Source: Nitrososphaeria archaeon
Lineage (GTDB): Archaea; Thermoproteota; Nitrososphaeria; Nitrososphaerales; JANXEG01
Reading direction: 5' to 3'
NCBI GenBank assembly: GCA_029775915.1
Contig: JARVKA010000001.1
Span: forward strand, 348,594 to 412,593
DNA length: 64,000 nt
Shown piece by piece: positions 52,121-61,560 of the stretch. Made by a program: the position numbers and the translations under genes. Positions within the stretch are counted from its first letter, which is position 1. Every line of letters starts with the position of its first letter. The notes under the pieces were generated by a model. The model saw nothing but the letters and a program-made list of their open reading frames with translations. It ran no database searches and was not told where the DNA came from.

Positions 52121-53328
52121 GCTTCACTCACCATTAATGCAGATTTTAACATCGATATTACCTTATCGGCTTCATCCCTCTTAATAAAGAGTTTTATAGA
52201 TGAGCTAATCGTTGCGATGCCAAAGATATTTATGCCTTCACGCGCTAACGGTTGAGTAACCCTTTGGATCATGCCGGGTACAGTCTCAATAGCTGGCCCT
52301 CTTATTGTGATCATCGCTAAATCCCCATAAGCACTTAAAGCTTTACCCAATCCTTTATTAATCATTATGTTATGCAAGCGATTTGGTATATTCTCACCAC
52401 CAGCTATATAAAGTATAATAGATTTAGGCTCAATACTCATTGAAACTAACACACCACCACTTCTCTTTACTTCATCTATAAATAAGCGAATAGACTCAAG
52501 TTCAGAAGCTTCACTACCAATAATCGTTACCATTGAAATAGGCTCATTCATTCGCTCAATCTTTAATTCTATAGCACCACCATCAATTACAGTTCCTCCA
52601 AGGCTACCATTTGCTAAGCTTGCTATTCTTAACCTCACATTAGCACGTTTATACGCTAAAGCTTTTGGATGAAGAAATTTCGCTCCACCTAGAGTTAAAG
52701 CGTAAGCTTCTTCTGCATCAAGTTGAGTAATGGGTATTGGATTCTCTACCAAATCTGGATCGCTTGAGAAAACTGTATCCACATCTTTTACTAATACAAC
52801 TTCTTTTGCATTTAAGCAACTACCCAATAATATTGCTGTAGTATCACTACCACCTCGACCTAAAGTGGTAACTTTACCGCTTTCACTCTTTCCTAAAAAT
52901 CCACAAACTATAGGTATCTTACCAGCCTCTAATATAGGCATCAACTTCTCCATAACCAAGATGGATGTTTTTTGATAATCTGGGTTAGCATCCAAAAAGT
53001 TCTCATCAGTGATTATAGGCCAATTATCAAAGCTAGGATCGACAATTACTGGATTTAAGCCTTTAGCGATTAATGCATTTGCAAAAAGTCTCGCACTCGT
53101 TCTTTCACCCATAGAGAGTATTTCATCCATTAAATCTTTTGGTGTATTTGGATTCACCTTCTTCGCTAAATTGATTAAACTATCTGTAACGCCTTTTAAT
53201 GCTGAGATAACGATTACTGTTCTAAGACCCTTTTCTACACAATTCTTCACAGCATTCGCAGCACGCTCTATCATCTTCTCATTTGAAAGTACAGACCCAC
53301 CGAATTTTATAACTATTATTTCATTCAT
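52117..53328 (-). CDS. lysC: Aspartate kinase with ACT domains
   Basis: This kinase phosphorylates aspartate to aspartyl-4-phosphate. The 403 residues start IVIKFGGSVLSNEKM. GFLGKSESGKVTTLGRGGSD is the catalytic loop near 146-165, and KDVDTVFSSDP lies near 204. The last about 140 residues are a tandem ACT region (MITIRGPAIETVPGMIQRV, EGINIFGIATISSSIKLFI), the usual site for amino-acid feedback inhibition. It is the first gene of the 11-gene aromatic unit and divergent from trpE. Confidence 0.95.
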   Translation of the reverse strand: MNEIIVIKFGGSVLSNEKMIERAANAVKNCVEKGLRTVIVISALKGVTDSLINLAKKVNPNTPKDLMDEILSMGERTSARLFANALIAKGLNPVIVDPSFDNWPIITDENFLDANPDYQKTSILVMEKLMPILEAGKIPIVCGFLGKSESGKVTTLGRGGSDTTAILLGSCLNAKEVVLVKDVDTVFSSDPDLVENPIPITQLDAEEAYALTLGGAKFLHPKALAYKRANVRLRIASLANGSLGGTVIDGGAIELKIERMNEPISMVTIIGSEASELESIRLFIDEVKRSGGVLVSMSIEPKSIILYIAGGENIPNRLHNIMINKGLGKALSAYGDLAMITIRGPAIETVPGMIQRVTQPLAREGINIFGIATISSSIKLFIKRDEADKVISMLKSALMVSEA

Positions 53329-53638
53329 TTAATATCACCATGAGATTTTGCATATGAGATGTAGAAGATATTTAAGAGATTTAATGATAAGTGTTCAAAG
53401 TGGGAAAATCTTTTAGAGAATATAAAGGTGATCGCCCCTCAAGTCCACCACTAACCAAATCTTAGTTAAGTCAATAGTATATAAATTTTAAGTTTAATAT
53501 AGTTTTAAACCTAAGTCTTTAAATCATTTAATCGATAGAAGTTTGCATAATTAATTAAAATTGTTTATATCTGTAATTTTTTGTTCATTAATGTTTAAAT
53601 ATATCCTTATATGCACTTTATTAAGCGAAGATGATAAA
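53329..53638. promoter_or_regulatory. Divergent promoter region between lysC-aro and trp operons
   Basis: This 310-nt AT-rich gap holds no gene in my reading. Rightward, TATATAAATTTT at 53479-53490 and TTTAAATATATCC near 53592-53604 are TATA-like. The second suits ATG 53639. Leftward, CTTTATATTC (minus strand) near 53420-53429 is TATA-like for lysC. A GC-rich block (53428-53456) and a TAAC-N9-GTTA symmetry (53452-53468) lie between the outward TATA boxes and may be operators. Confidence 0.5.
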
Positions 53639-55045
53639 ATGGAAGCCTATACCTCGCCCTTTAAATATGTGAGTTCTGAACTTAAACTCGTTAAATTTAA
53701 TTATAAAAATACTCCATTTAACCTCTTTGCAAAACTTTATGAAAAATTTGATTATGCATATATTTTAGAGTCTGTTAATGGTCCTGAGAAACTTGCAGAA
53801 TATTCGTTCTTAGGGTTTGAACCACAACTCATTATTAGTGCTAAGGATAAAAGAGCTGAAGTTTATGATAAATCAAGAAATAGGATTATAAAAGAGATAG
53901 TTAATGATCCTTTATTAATTGTAAAAGAGATTGTTAAGGGGAATAATATTGCACAAAATAACCTTAGATTTATTGGTGGTGCTGTAGGTTACATCTCTTA
54001 CGATGTGATTAGGTATTGGGAAAGAATTCCAAAGATGGCTATAGATGATTTTAAATTGCCAGATTTAGAAATGGCAATATACAATGATGGTATAATTTTT
54101 AATCACAAAAATCATGAAGCTTATTACTATTATTTTAATAAAAACCGCTTTAAAGAAATTGAAGCTATAGTTAAGAGTGATTGTGATTTTAAAAACTTCT
54201 CTTATTCAAATTTAAAAACGAATATTGAAAAAGAGGATTTTGAAGATCTCATTATTAAAGCTAAGAATTACATAAATTCAGGTGATATATTTCAAGTTGT
54301 ACTTTCAAAGCGTTACAATTTCAATTTTAAAGGTGATCTCATTCCATTTTACAAAGCACTTCGCATAATCAATCCATCACCTTACATGTACTTCTTAAAA
54401 ATGGGGAATTGCCAAATTATAGGCTCAAGCCCTGAGATGCTCGTTAGGGTTGAGAATAACATTGTTGAAACTTTCCCAATAGCTGGAACTAAACCTCGAG
54501 TTAAGAATAATGTTAAGAAAGATGAAGCTTTAACTCAAGAGTTAATTCAAGATCCGAAAGAGCGAGCTGAGCATGTAATGCTTGTAGATCTTGCTAGAAA
54601 TGATATTGGAAAAGTTTCAGAGTTTGGATCAGTTTATGTGCCAGAGTTTATGAAGGTTTACAAATATAGCCATGTTCAACATATAGTCTCTCATGTTGTA
54701 GGAAAGCTTAGGAAGGATTGCTGTTGCTATGATGCTTTAAGAGCTATGTTTCCAGCTGGGACTGTCTCGGGAGCTCCTAAGGTGAGAGCTATGGAGATTA
54801 TTGAAGAATGTGAGCCTATTAGAAGAGGACCATACGCAGGAGCGGTAGGTTATTTCTCCTACAATGGAAATGCAGATTTTGCTATAGCTATAAGAACTTT
54901 AATCGCAAAAGGTGATAAAGCATACATTCAAGTTGGGGCTGGAATTGTTGCAGATTCAATTCCAGAAAAAGAGTGGTTTGAGACAGAGTATAAAGCATCA
55001 GCTTTAATTAAAGCCATTCAACTTGCATCTGAGCGTGATAATTAA
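53639..55045 (+). CDS. trpE: Anthranilate synthase component I
   Basis: TrpE converts chorismate plus ammonia to anthranilate. The 468 residues have the tryptophan-binding-like [19 protein letters not shown], then the catalytic half with [30 protein letters not shown] and [21 protein letters not shown] set the start at ATG 53639. The upstream in-frame extension to 53561 crosses the TATA-like element and looks non-coding. It is the first gene of the trp operon. trpG starts directly at its stop (TAAATG). Confidence 0.94.
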   Translation: MEAYTSPFKYVSSELKLVKFNYKNTPFNLFAKLYEKFDYAYILESVNGPEKLAEYSFLGFEPQLIISAKDKRAEVYDKSRNRIIKEIVNDPLLIVKEIVKGNNIAQNNLRFIGGAVGYISYDVIRYWERIPKMAIDDFKLPDLEMAIYNDGIIFNHKNHEAYYYYFNKNRFKEIEAIVKSDCDFKNFSYSNLKTNIEKEDFEDLIIKAKNYINSGDIFQVVLSKRYNFNFKGDLIPFYKALRIINPSPYMYFLKMGNCQIIGSSPEMLVRVENNIVETFPIAGTKPRVKNNVKKDEALTQELIQDPKERAEHVMLVDLARNDIGKVSEFGSVYVPEFMKVYKYSHVQHIVSHVVGKLRKDCCCYDALRAMFPAGTVSGAPKVRAMEIIEECEPIRRGPYAGAVGYFSYNGNADFAIAIRTLIAKGDKAYIQVGAGIVADSIPEKEWFETEYKASALIKAIQLASERDN

Positions 55046-55630
55046 ATGATAGTTCTCATTATTGATAATTACGATTCTTTCGTTTATAATTTAGCTCAAT
55101 ATTTTGGAGAATTAGGTGCAAAGCCAATAGTTTATCGAAATGATCAAATAACTTTGAAAAAGGCTTTAAAAATTAAGCCAAATAGAATCGTAATTTCACC
55201 AGGTCCGGGCACACCAGAAGAGCCTCGCTACTTTGGTATTTGCTCCCAAATTTTAAGGTATATGAGTTTAAAAATACCAACCTTAGGAGTTTGTTTAGGC
55301 CATCAAGGTATCGCTTATTCATTTGGTGGAAGGATTAAAAGAGCTAAAAGAGTAATGCATGGTAAAACGAGTTTTATAAAACATGATGGTGAAGGTATAT
55401 TTCGAGGAATAAAGAATCCTATTCGAGCTACACGCTATCACTCACTTGTAGTTGATAAAAATAGCCTTCCAAATTGCCTTAAGTTAACCGCATTAGCATT
55501 AGATGATAGTGAGGTTATGGGTATTCGCCATAAAGTGTATCCAATCGAGGGTGTACAATTCCATCCCGAATCGATACTTACTGAGCAAGGTAAGGATATT
55601 TTGAAAAACTTTCTTGATTGGAGTGGGTAA
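55046..55630 (+). CDS. trpG: Anthranilate synthase component II (glutaminase)
   Basis: A 194-residue class I glutamine amidotransferase that provides ammonia to TrpE. It has the oxyanion loop ISPGPGTPEEP, the catalytic Cys in GVCLGHQGIAYSFGG near 79-93, and the His/Glu in VQFHPESILTEQG. TrpE and TrpG are encoded adjacently and would form the enzyme complex. The start immediately follows the trpE stop. Confidence 0.94.
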   Translation: MIVLIIDNYDSFVYNLAQYFGELGAKPIVYRNDQITLKKALKIKPNRIVISPGPGTPEEPRYFGICSQILRYMSLKIPTLGVCLGHQGIAYSFGGRIKRAKRVMHGKTSFIKHDGEGIFRGIKNPIRATRYHSLVVDKNSLPNCLKLTALALDDSEVMGIRHKVYPIEGVQFHPESILTEQGKDILKNFLDWSG

Positions 55631-55631
55631 A

Positions 55632-56696
55632 ATGATTCGAGAGGCTATTGAGAAATTGGTAAATGGAAATAACCTTTCCTATTATGAAGCTTGTGAGATT
55701 ATGAAGGAGATAATGTCTGGAGAAGCGACACCAGCTCAAATAGCCTCTTTTCTTACCGCATTAAGAATGAAGGGTGAAACTATTGATGAGATAATAGCTT
55801 TTGCTACTGTAATGAGAAGTTTTTGTTATAAAATTCTGCCAAATGTTAATGGAAGGCTTATAGATACGTGTGGAACTGGAGGGGATAAGATTAAAACATT
55901 TAACGTTAGTACTACAGCTGCTTTTATAATAGCTGGTGCTGGAATTTTTGTAGCGAAGCATGGTAATCGTTCAATTACAAGTAAATGCGGGAGTGCAGAT
56001 GTGTTAAAATATTTAGGACTTAATCTAAATGTAAACCCAGAGACTGTGAAAAAGGCTATTGAAAGTATTAAAATAGGATTTATGTTTGCGCCTATTTTTC
56101 ATCCAGCTATGAAGTATGTAATTAATGTGAGAGTTGAGATTGGCATTAGAACTGTTTTTAATATCCTTGGACCATTAACCAATCCAGCTTTTGTAGATGC
56201 TCAATTATTAGGAGTTTACGATGCTAACCTTGTAGAGAAGATCGCTTATGTGCTTAAGGGTTTAGGCTTAAAAGAAGTGATGATTGTTCATGGATTGGAT
56301 GGGCTTGATGAAATTTCAACGATAGGCAAAACCTTGATAGCTTGGCTTAAGAATGAGGAAATTAAAACCTTTGAGGTTAAGCCTGAAGATTTAGGTGTTA
56401 AAAAGGCTACAATAGAAAGTATAATTGAAACAAGTTTAGAAGAAAGTGTTGAGACGACTTTTAAAATACTTTATGGATGCATGAAAGCTGGAGAGCCAAA
56501 AAGGGATCTTGCATGTGTGAATGCTGCTGCAGGGATGATTATTGGTGGAATATCTGATAATTTCTCTTATGGATTAGAATTAGCGAATAAATCGATTGAG
56601 AGTGGTGCTGCTTACAAAAAGTTAAAGGAATTGATTAAATTCTATGAAGGGAGTAATCCCGAAAAGCTTGAGGAGCTTGAAGCTAAATATGGTTGA
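55632..56696 (+). CDS. trpD: Anthranilate phosphoribosyltransferase
   Basis: This enzyme transfers phosphoribosyl from PRPP to anthranilate. From ATG 55632 (1 nt after the trpG stop) it has 354 residues. GRLIDTCGTGGDKIKTFNVS near 74-93 binds PRPP. KHGNRSITSKCGSADVL and RVEIGIRTVFNILGPLTNPA follow. ATG 55632 is preferred over GTG/ATG forms inside trpG because GAGTGGGT precedes it closely. Its end overlaps trpC. Confidence 0.94.
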   Translation: MIREAIEKLVNGNNLSYYEACEIMKEIMSGEATPAQIASFLTALRMKGETIDEIIAFATVMRSFCYKILPNVNGRLIDTCGTGGDKIKTFNVSTTAAFIIAGAGIFVAKHGNRSITSKCGSADVLKYLGLNLNVNPETVKKAIESIKIGFMFAPIFHPAMKYVINVRVEIGIRTVFNILGPLTNPAFVDAQLLGVYDANLVEKIAYVLKGLGLKEVMIVHGLDGLDEISTIGKTLIAWLKNEEIKTFEVKPEDLGVKKATIESIIETSLEESVETTFKILYGCMKAGEPKRDLACVNAAAGMIIGGISDNFSYGLELANKSIESGAAYKKLKELIKFYEGSNPEKLEELEAKYG

Positions 56697-57468
56697 TTTT
56701 TTAGATGTTTTAGTGAATGATGCTATAAAAACTTTACAAAGTGGATACTATAATTTGAAGATTAACAATATTAAGTGTAAAGTAAGCTTGAAGAAGTTTA
56801 TAATTAATTGCAAGCATACACCAATAATTACTGAAATAAAACCTATTTCTCCATCTTATGGTAATTTGAGAATAATAACAAATGTAAAAGATATTGCTCA
56901 AGATATGGAAGCTGGTGGAGCTATTGGTATATCAGTTTTAACTGAGCCAAAGCATTTTGGCGGCTCTCTTATGAATTTAATTAAGGTTAAAAAATGTGTA
57001 AATTTACCAGTTTTAATGAAAGATATAATTATTGATCCTATTCAAATTGAGGCTGCAGCTAAAATAGGTGCTGATGCAATTCTACTCATTTATTCAATCT
57101 TTGAAAGAAGGTATGTAAATTACTCAATTAATGAATTAATTCATCTCGCTCAATCAATGGGTTTAGAAGTTCTTCTTGAGACTCATAATAAAGAAGAATT
57201 CTTAGCAGCACTTAAAACTAATGCAAATCTCATAGGTATAAACAATAGAGATTTAAAAACACTTAAAGTGGATTTACAAATAACTAAAGAGATTTTATCA
57301 AGTATTAATGGATGTGATAAGATTGTAATAAGTGAGAGTGGCATTCAAACGCCAGAAGATATACGATTTTTATGGAGTTGTGGCGCTAAAGCATTTTTAA
57401 TTGGCTCAACAATTATGAGGGCTAAAAATATTAAAGAGAAGGTTAAGGAGTTTGTGATGGTTTTATGA
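56689..57468 (+). CDS. trpC: Indole-3-glycerol-phosphate synthase
   Basis: This TIM-barrel enzyme closes the indole ring. From ATG 56689, which overlaps the trpD stop by 8 nt, it has 259 residues. The longer in-frame start at 56644 lies within trpD coding sequence. Catalytic features are PIITEIKPISPSYG near 48-61, VLTEPKHFGGS, LMKDIIIDPIQI, LLIYSIF, LGVLLETH-like SLEVLLETHN, GINNRDLKT and ISESGIQTPEDI. Its stop overlaps trpF by 4 nt. Confidence 0.93.
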   Translation: MVDFLDVLVNDAIKTLQSGYYNLKINNIKCKVSLKKFIINCKHTPIITEIKPISPSYGNLRIITNVKDIAQDMEAGGAIGISVLTEPKHFGGSLMNLIKVKKCVNLPVLMKDIIIDPIQIEAAAKIGADAILLIYSIFERRYVNYSINELIHLAQSMGLEVLLETHNKEEFLAALKTNANLIGINNRDLKTLKVDLQITKEILSSINGCDKIVISESGIQTPEDIRFLWSCGAKAFLIGSTIMRAKNIKEKVKEFVMVL

Positions 57469-58148
57469 GAAGTGTAAAGGTTAAGATTTGTGGTGTAACA
57501 AGAGAAGAAGATGTGAGAATGATTTGTAAGTTAGGTGCTGATGCTATAGGTTTTGTTGTAAATGTCCCATCATCACCTCGATCTCTTAATTTAGAAAGGG
57601 CTAAAAACCTTTTCAAACTCGTATCTAATCATGTAAAAAAAGTTCTTGTTACTGTACCACAAAGTATAAATGAAATTTTAGAATTTTATGAATATCTCAA
57701 GCCAGATATTATTCAAATTCATGGTGAAAATATTAAAGAGTTTCATGAATTAAAGAAAAAATTATCAAAAGTTATTTTAATTCGAGCTTTATCTGTAAGG
57801 CTTAATGATGAAATTTTAAAAGTTGCTATGGAAGAGGTAAAGTTTTTTGATGCAATTCTTGTGGATTCTTTTGCTTTTGGTAAGTATGGTGGGATCGGTG
57901 TAACTCATGATTGGAATATAAGCAAGTATGTGAGAGAAGTTATTTATCCAAAGCCATTAATATTAGCTGGAGGATTAAACCCAGAAAATGTTAAAGAAGC
58001 TATCAATATGGTTATGCCTTATGCAGTAGATGTATCTACTGGAGTAGAATCGAAACTAGGGATTAAAAATTACAATAAAGTAAAAGCTTTCATTAAAAAT
58101 GCAAAAGAGGTGAGATTGAATTATTTAAATTATCTTGAATTATGGTGA
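57465..58148 (+). CDS. trpF: Phosphoribosylanthranilate isomerase
   Basis: This enzyme isomerises phosphoribosylanthranilate to the open-chain ketose. The 227-residue barrel has KICGVTREEDV with the catalytic Cys near 9, GADAIGFVVNVPSSPRSL, QIHGENI, VDSFAFGKYGGIGVTHDW with the catalytic Asp, and LILAGGLNPENVKEAINM. It overlaps trpC by 4 nt. Its stop lies just before the chosen trpB start. Confidence 0.93.
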   Translation: MRSVKVKICGVTREEDVRMICKLGADAIGFVVNVPSSPRSLNLERAKNLFKLVSNHVKKVLVTVPQSINEILEFYEYLKPDIIQIHGENIKEFHELKKKLSKVILIRALSVRLNDEILKVAMEEVKFFDAILVDSFAFGKYGGIGVTHDWNISKYVREVIYPKPLILAGGLNPENVKEAINMVMPYAVDVSTGVESKLGIKNYNKVKAFIKNAKEVRLNYLNYLELW

Positions 58149-58153
58149 GTTTT

Positions 58154-59329
58154 ATGGAGAATGGAAAGTTTGGTAAATATGGTGGAATGTTTGTAAGTGA
58201 GGTTTTAATACATGCACTTTTAGAACTTGATGAGGCTTTCAAAAAGATTTATCCAACTGATGAATTCCAAAAAGAATTTCATGAGTTACTTAAAGATTAT
58301 GGTGGTAGACCAACACCACTTTATTATGCAAAGAATTTTAGCAAACTTGTAGGATTTAAGGTATATCTTAAGCGTGAAGATCTTCTTTGTGGAGGTTCCC
58401 ATAAACTCAATAATGCTTTAGGTCAAGCATTACTCGCTAAAAAAATGGGGAAAAAACGCTTAATCACAGAAACGGCTGCAGGCCAGCATGGATTAGCTAC
58501 AGTTATGGCTGGTAATATTTGTGGATTAAAGACTGAGATTTTTATGGGGATTAAAGATATTGAGCGCCAAGCTTTAAATGTTAAAAAGATGGAGCTTTTA
58601 GGTGCAAAGATAAAGCCTATTAAAACTGGCGCTGGAGTTTTAAAAGATGCAGTTTCAGAAACTCTTCGTGAGTGGGCTGCTTGCTCTCGAACAACCCATT
58701 ATCTTATGGGCTCTACCGTAGGTCCTCATCCATTTCCAACGATTGTAGCAACATTTCAAAGTGTTATAGGTAATGAAATTAAGAAGCAAATCTTTGAGAA
58801 AGAAGGTAGACTTCCAAATGCTATTGTATGTTGTGGGAGTGGTGGTAGTAATGCTTTAGGAGCTTTTAAACCATTTATAAATGAACATGGCGTGAGATTG
58901 TATTTTGTTGAAGGTGGTGGAGAAAACCTTAATGCTGAAAATAGTGCAGCAGCTTTTCAAATCGGTAGCCCTTGTGTACTTCATGGTAGTATTATGCAAG
59001 CTATACAAGATAAATGGGGTCAAATCAAACCATCAAAAACGAGGGCTGCTGGTTTAAATTATCCTGGAAGAGGGCCAGAAATCTCTTATTTATGTGAGAT
59101 TGGTAGAGTTAAAGCTTGTTATGCTTTTGATCATGAAGTTTTTAATGCAGTTAAGTTTATTTGTAAAACTGAAGGGCTTATACCAGCTTTAGAGACTGCT
59201 CACGCTGTAGCTTTTGTGTTAAATCACCCTGAAGAATTTCACTCTGATGATATTGTGATTATTAACTTCTCAGGTAGAGGGGATAAAGATATAGAAACTA
59301 TTTTGAGGTTTTTTTATGGATTTAATTAA
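58154..59329 (+). CDS. trpB: Tryptophan synthase beta chain (TrpB1 type)
   Basis: TrpB joins indole and serine on PLP to make tryptophan. The PLP lysine stands in CGGSHKLNNALGQALLAKKM near 78-97. ETAAGQHGLATV carries the catalytic Glu, and VCCGSGGSNALGAF binds the phosphate. The 391-residue length and the nearby trpA fit the TrpA-dependent TrpB1 type. ATG 58154 is preferred over ATG 58142 because GGTGAG lies just upstream. The end overlaps trpA by 14 nt. Confidence 0.94.
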   Translation: MENGKFGKYGGMFVSEVLIHALLELDEAFKKIYPTDEFQKEFHELLKDYGGRPTPLYYAKNFSKLVGFKVYLKREDLLCGGSHKLNNALGQALLAKKMGKKRLITETAAGQHGLATVMAGNICGLKTEIFMGIKDIERQALNVKKMELLGAKIKPIKTGAGVLKDAVSETLREWAACSRTTHYLMGSTVGPHPFPTIVATFQSVIGNEIKKQIFEKEGRLPNAIVCCGSGGSNALGAFKPFINEHGVRLYFVEGGGENLNAENSAAAFQIGSPCVLHGSIMQAIQDKWGQIKPSKTRAAGLNYPGRGPEISYLCEIGRVKACYAFDHEVFNAVKFICKTEGLIPALETAHAVAFVLNHPEEFHSDDIVIINFSGRGDKDIETILRFFYGFN

Positions 59330-60134
59330 TGAGAAATTTTTAGAATTAAGAGATAGAAAAGAAGGAGCTCATATAGCTCATATTTATTATGGGGATCCAA
59401 ATGAAGAATTCTCTATAAAGTTGGTAGAAATATTGGTTAAGAATGGTGTTGATATGATAGAATTTGGCATACCTTTTTCTGATCCTATAGCTGATGGTCC
59501 AATATTTCAAGCATCATGTGAACGAGCATTAAATGCTGGTATAACACCTATTAAGTGTATTAATGGAATTAAAAAGCTTAAAGATTTGAAAATACCTATA
59601 ATCGTAACCACATATTTCAATATTCCATACGTTATAGGTTTTGAAAAATTTTTAGAAATGATAAAAGAGACTGGTGCAGAAGGGATTTTAATCCCAGACT
59701 TGCCTTTAGAAGAAGCTGAACCATATTTAAAAATGATTCGAGAGAAAGATTTGCACTTAATTCTCCAAGTGGCTCCAACAACCTCTAATGAAAGGCTTAA
59801 GAGAATTCTAATGAATGCTTCAGGCTTTATTTATTTAATAAGCCTTGAAGGGGTTACTGGTTCAAAATTGAGGATAAATCCTTCAATATTAAAGCTTATT
59901 AAAGATATTAAAGCTCAAAGTACCATACCGATAATAGTTGGCTTTGGTATATCAAAAAAAGAGCATGCAGAGATTATAATTGCTAATGGAGCTGATGGTA
60001 TTGCAATTGGAAGTGCTTATGCAAGAATTTACTCAAAAGATTTAAAGAATCCTTATCGAAAATTATTTGAGATAGCTAAACTTGCGAGAGAGATTAAAAT
60101 TGGTTGTATAAATGGATATAGAAAAAGATTATAG
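59316..60134 (+). CDS. trpA: Tryptophan synthase alpha chain
   Basis: TrpA cleaves indole-3-glycerol phosphate and passes indole to TrpB. The 272-residue barrel has MIEFGIPFSDPIADGP with the catalytic Glu and Asp near 48-63, GAEGILIPDLPLEEAEPYL, QVAPTTSNERL, YLISLEGVTGSKL, VGFGISKKEHAEII and GADGIAIGSAY. It overlaps trpB by 14 nt, which suits the tight alpha-beta complex. It is the last gene of the trp operon. Confidence 0.95.
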   Translation: MDLINEKFLELRDRKEGAHIAHIYYGDPNEEFSIKLVEILVKNGVDMIEFGIPFSDPIADGPIFQASCERALNAGITPIKCINGIKKLKDLKIPIIVTTYFNIPYVIGFEKFLEMIKETGAEGILIPDLPLEEAEPYLKMIREKDLHLILQVAPTTSNERLKRILMNASGFIYLISLEGVTGSKLRINPSILKLIKDIKAQSTIPIIVGFGISKKEHAEIIIANGADGIAIGSAYARIYSKDLKNPYRKLFEIAKLAREIKIGCINGYRKRL

Positions 60135-60164
60135 CTTATTAATCTCAAAGATTTTAAATTAATA

Positions 60165-60200
60165 ACTTCTCTTTTTGTAATAATAATTATTATTTTTATC
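60165..60200. terminator. Possible bidirectional terminator between trpA and MFS gene
   Basis: This convergent gap has CTCTTTTTG on the plus strand, then the symmetric AATAATAATTATTATTTTTAT. T-rich tracts on both strands suit archaeal transcription termination for the two converging genes. Confidence 0.35.
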
Positions 60201-61560
60201 TTAACTCTCCTCTTGCAAGAGATGCAAATATACCTAAAAAGCAAAGAGTGGTAAAGATAGTGAATGCTATTCTTATACTATTTAAAAAAGATTGATAATA
60301 TTCAAATGTAATTTGAACCCTTCCCATGTATATTGCAAATACAAGTGTAACGATACCCATACTTAATACTTGCCCAATCAATCTCATCGTTCCAATGGTT
60401 GCTGAAGCTACCCCATAAAATCTCTTATCAACAGAGCTCATAACTGCATTAGTATTTGGAGATGAGAAAAGAGCGAAGCCAAGACCTAGAATGATTAAAT
60501 TGATTAATATAAATTCTAAAATCGTTCTTTCATTTATGAATGTAAGAATAAAGAGCCCTATCGTTGTTAATCCCATACCTATAGAGGCAACGATTCTTGG
60601 CTCAATTTTATCTGAAAGTTTACCAGCTAATGGTGAGAAAATCGCTTGAACAAATGGTTGAGCTATTAAAATTAATCCTGCATTTTGAGGATTAAGCCCT
60701 TTGATATATTGAAGGTATAAGCTTAAAAGAAAGCTTACAGCGAATGTTGCACTATAATTAATCAATGCTGCTAAATTGGAGAAGGTAAAGACTGTATTAT
60801 TTTTAAATAACTTAAAGTTAAAAATTGGATTTTCCAAATTTGTCTCAAACTTAATGAATATTAAAACTCCTAAAGCACCTATTAAAATGAGTGATAAACC
60901 TAAAATTGATGGTAATAATGAAAAGCCCGATATTATGGTTAAAAGAGTAAATCCATAAATAATAGAGCCAATAAAATCAAATCTTTCACCTTTCGCTTCA
61001 GCCCATTCTCTTTTCAATTTTAATTTAGTAATAAGTAATATGAATAAACCTAAAGGAATATTAACAAAGAAAATACTTCTCCATCCAAAATTTTGTGTGA
61101 GAAAGCCTCCTAAAAAAGGTCCGAGGGATAAGCCTAAATAAACTGAGGCTACATTTATACCTAAAACTTTCCCTCTATCTTCAATGGGAAAGGCTGAGGT
61201 AAGAATTGCTACTGCTGTGCTATAAATCATAGCTCCTCCAATCCCTTGAAGTATTCGGAGAAGAATTAATATAATTGCAGAGTTTGCTACAGTTAAGAGA
61301 AAGGATGAAAATGTATAAATCATCATGCCATAAATAAAGACCTTTTTTCTTCCATGAATATCTGCTAATCTACCAAATGGTACAAGAGATATGGCTGATG
61401 CTAAAAGGAAGGATATGGCGATCCAACTTAAAAGAATTGCATCTATAGCAAATTCACTACCAATAGATGGTAATGCAATATTGATAGATGCGCCCATAAA
61501 AGGTGTGAGAAATGATCCTATAGTAGTAACGAGTAATACAGATCTTCTATCAAAACTCAT
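60196..61560 (-). CDS. MFS exporter, DHA2-like (EmrB/QacA family)
   Basis: A 454-residue major facilitator with 12 to 14 helices. The opening TTIGSFLTPFMGASINIALP is typical of the DHA2 drug:proton antiporter group, as is motif A (GRLADIHGRKKVFIYG, about 63-78) and motif C-like ASVYLGLSLGPFLGGFL. A substrate such as a drug or toxic metabolite is expected, but sequence cannot tell. TATA-like CTATAAGTTTAAT lies about 20-30 nt upstream on the minus strand. It is a single gene, convergent with trpA. Confidence 0.85.
   Translation of the reverse strand: MSFDRRSVLLVTTIGSFLTPFMGASINIALPSIGSEFAIDAILLSWIAISFLLASAISLVPFGRLADIHGRKKVFIYGMMIYTFSSFLLTVANSAIILILLRILQGIGGAMIYSTAVAILTSAFPIEDRGKVLGINVASVYLGLSLGPFLGGFLTQNFGWRSIFFVNIPLGLFILLITKLKLKREWAEAKGERFDFIGSIIYGFTLLTIISGFSLLPSILGLSLILIGALGVLIFIKFETNLENPIFNFKLFKNNTVFTFSNLAALINYSATFAVSFLLSLYLQYIKGLNPQNAGLILIAQPFVQAIFSPLAGKLSDKIEPRIVASIGMGLTTIGLFILTFINERTILEFILINLIILGLGFALFSSPNTNAVMSSVDKRFYGVASATIGTMRLIGQVLSMGIVTLVFAIYMGRVQITFEYYQSFLNSIRIAFTIFTTLCFLGIFASLARGELR

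Noticed and set aside
53428-53456. GC-rich block as a tRNA or riboswitch
   Set aside because: No cloverleaf, no TTCRA loop and only a 4-bp stem can be drawn. Kept as a possible operator instead.
53561-53638. N-terminal extension of TrpE from TTG 53561
   Set aside because: It crosses a TATA-like element and encodes a hydrophobic run unlike TrpE. The protein family starts near ATG 53639.
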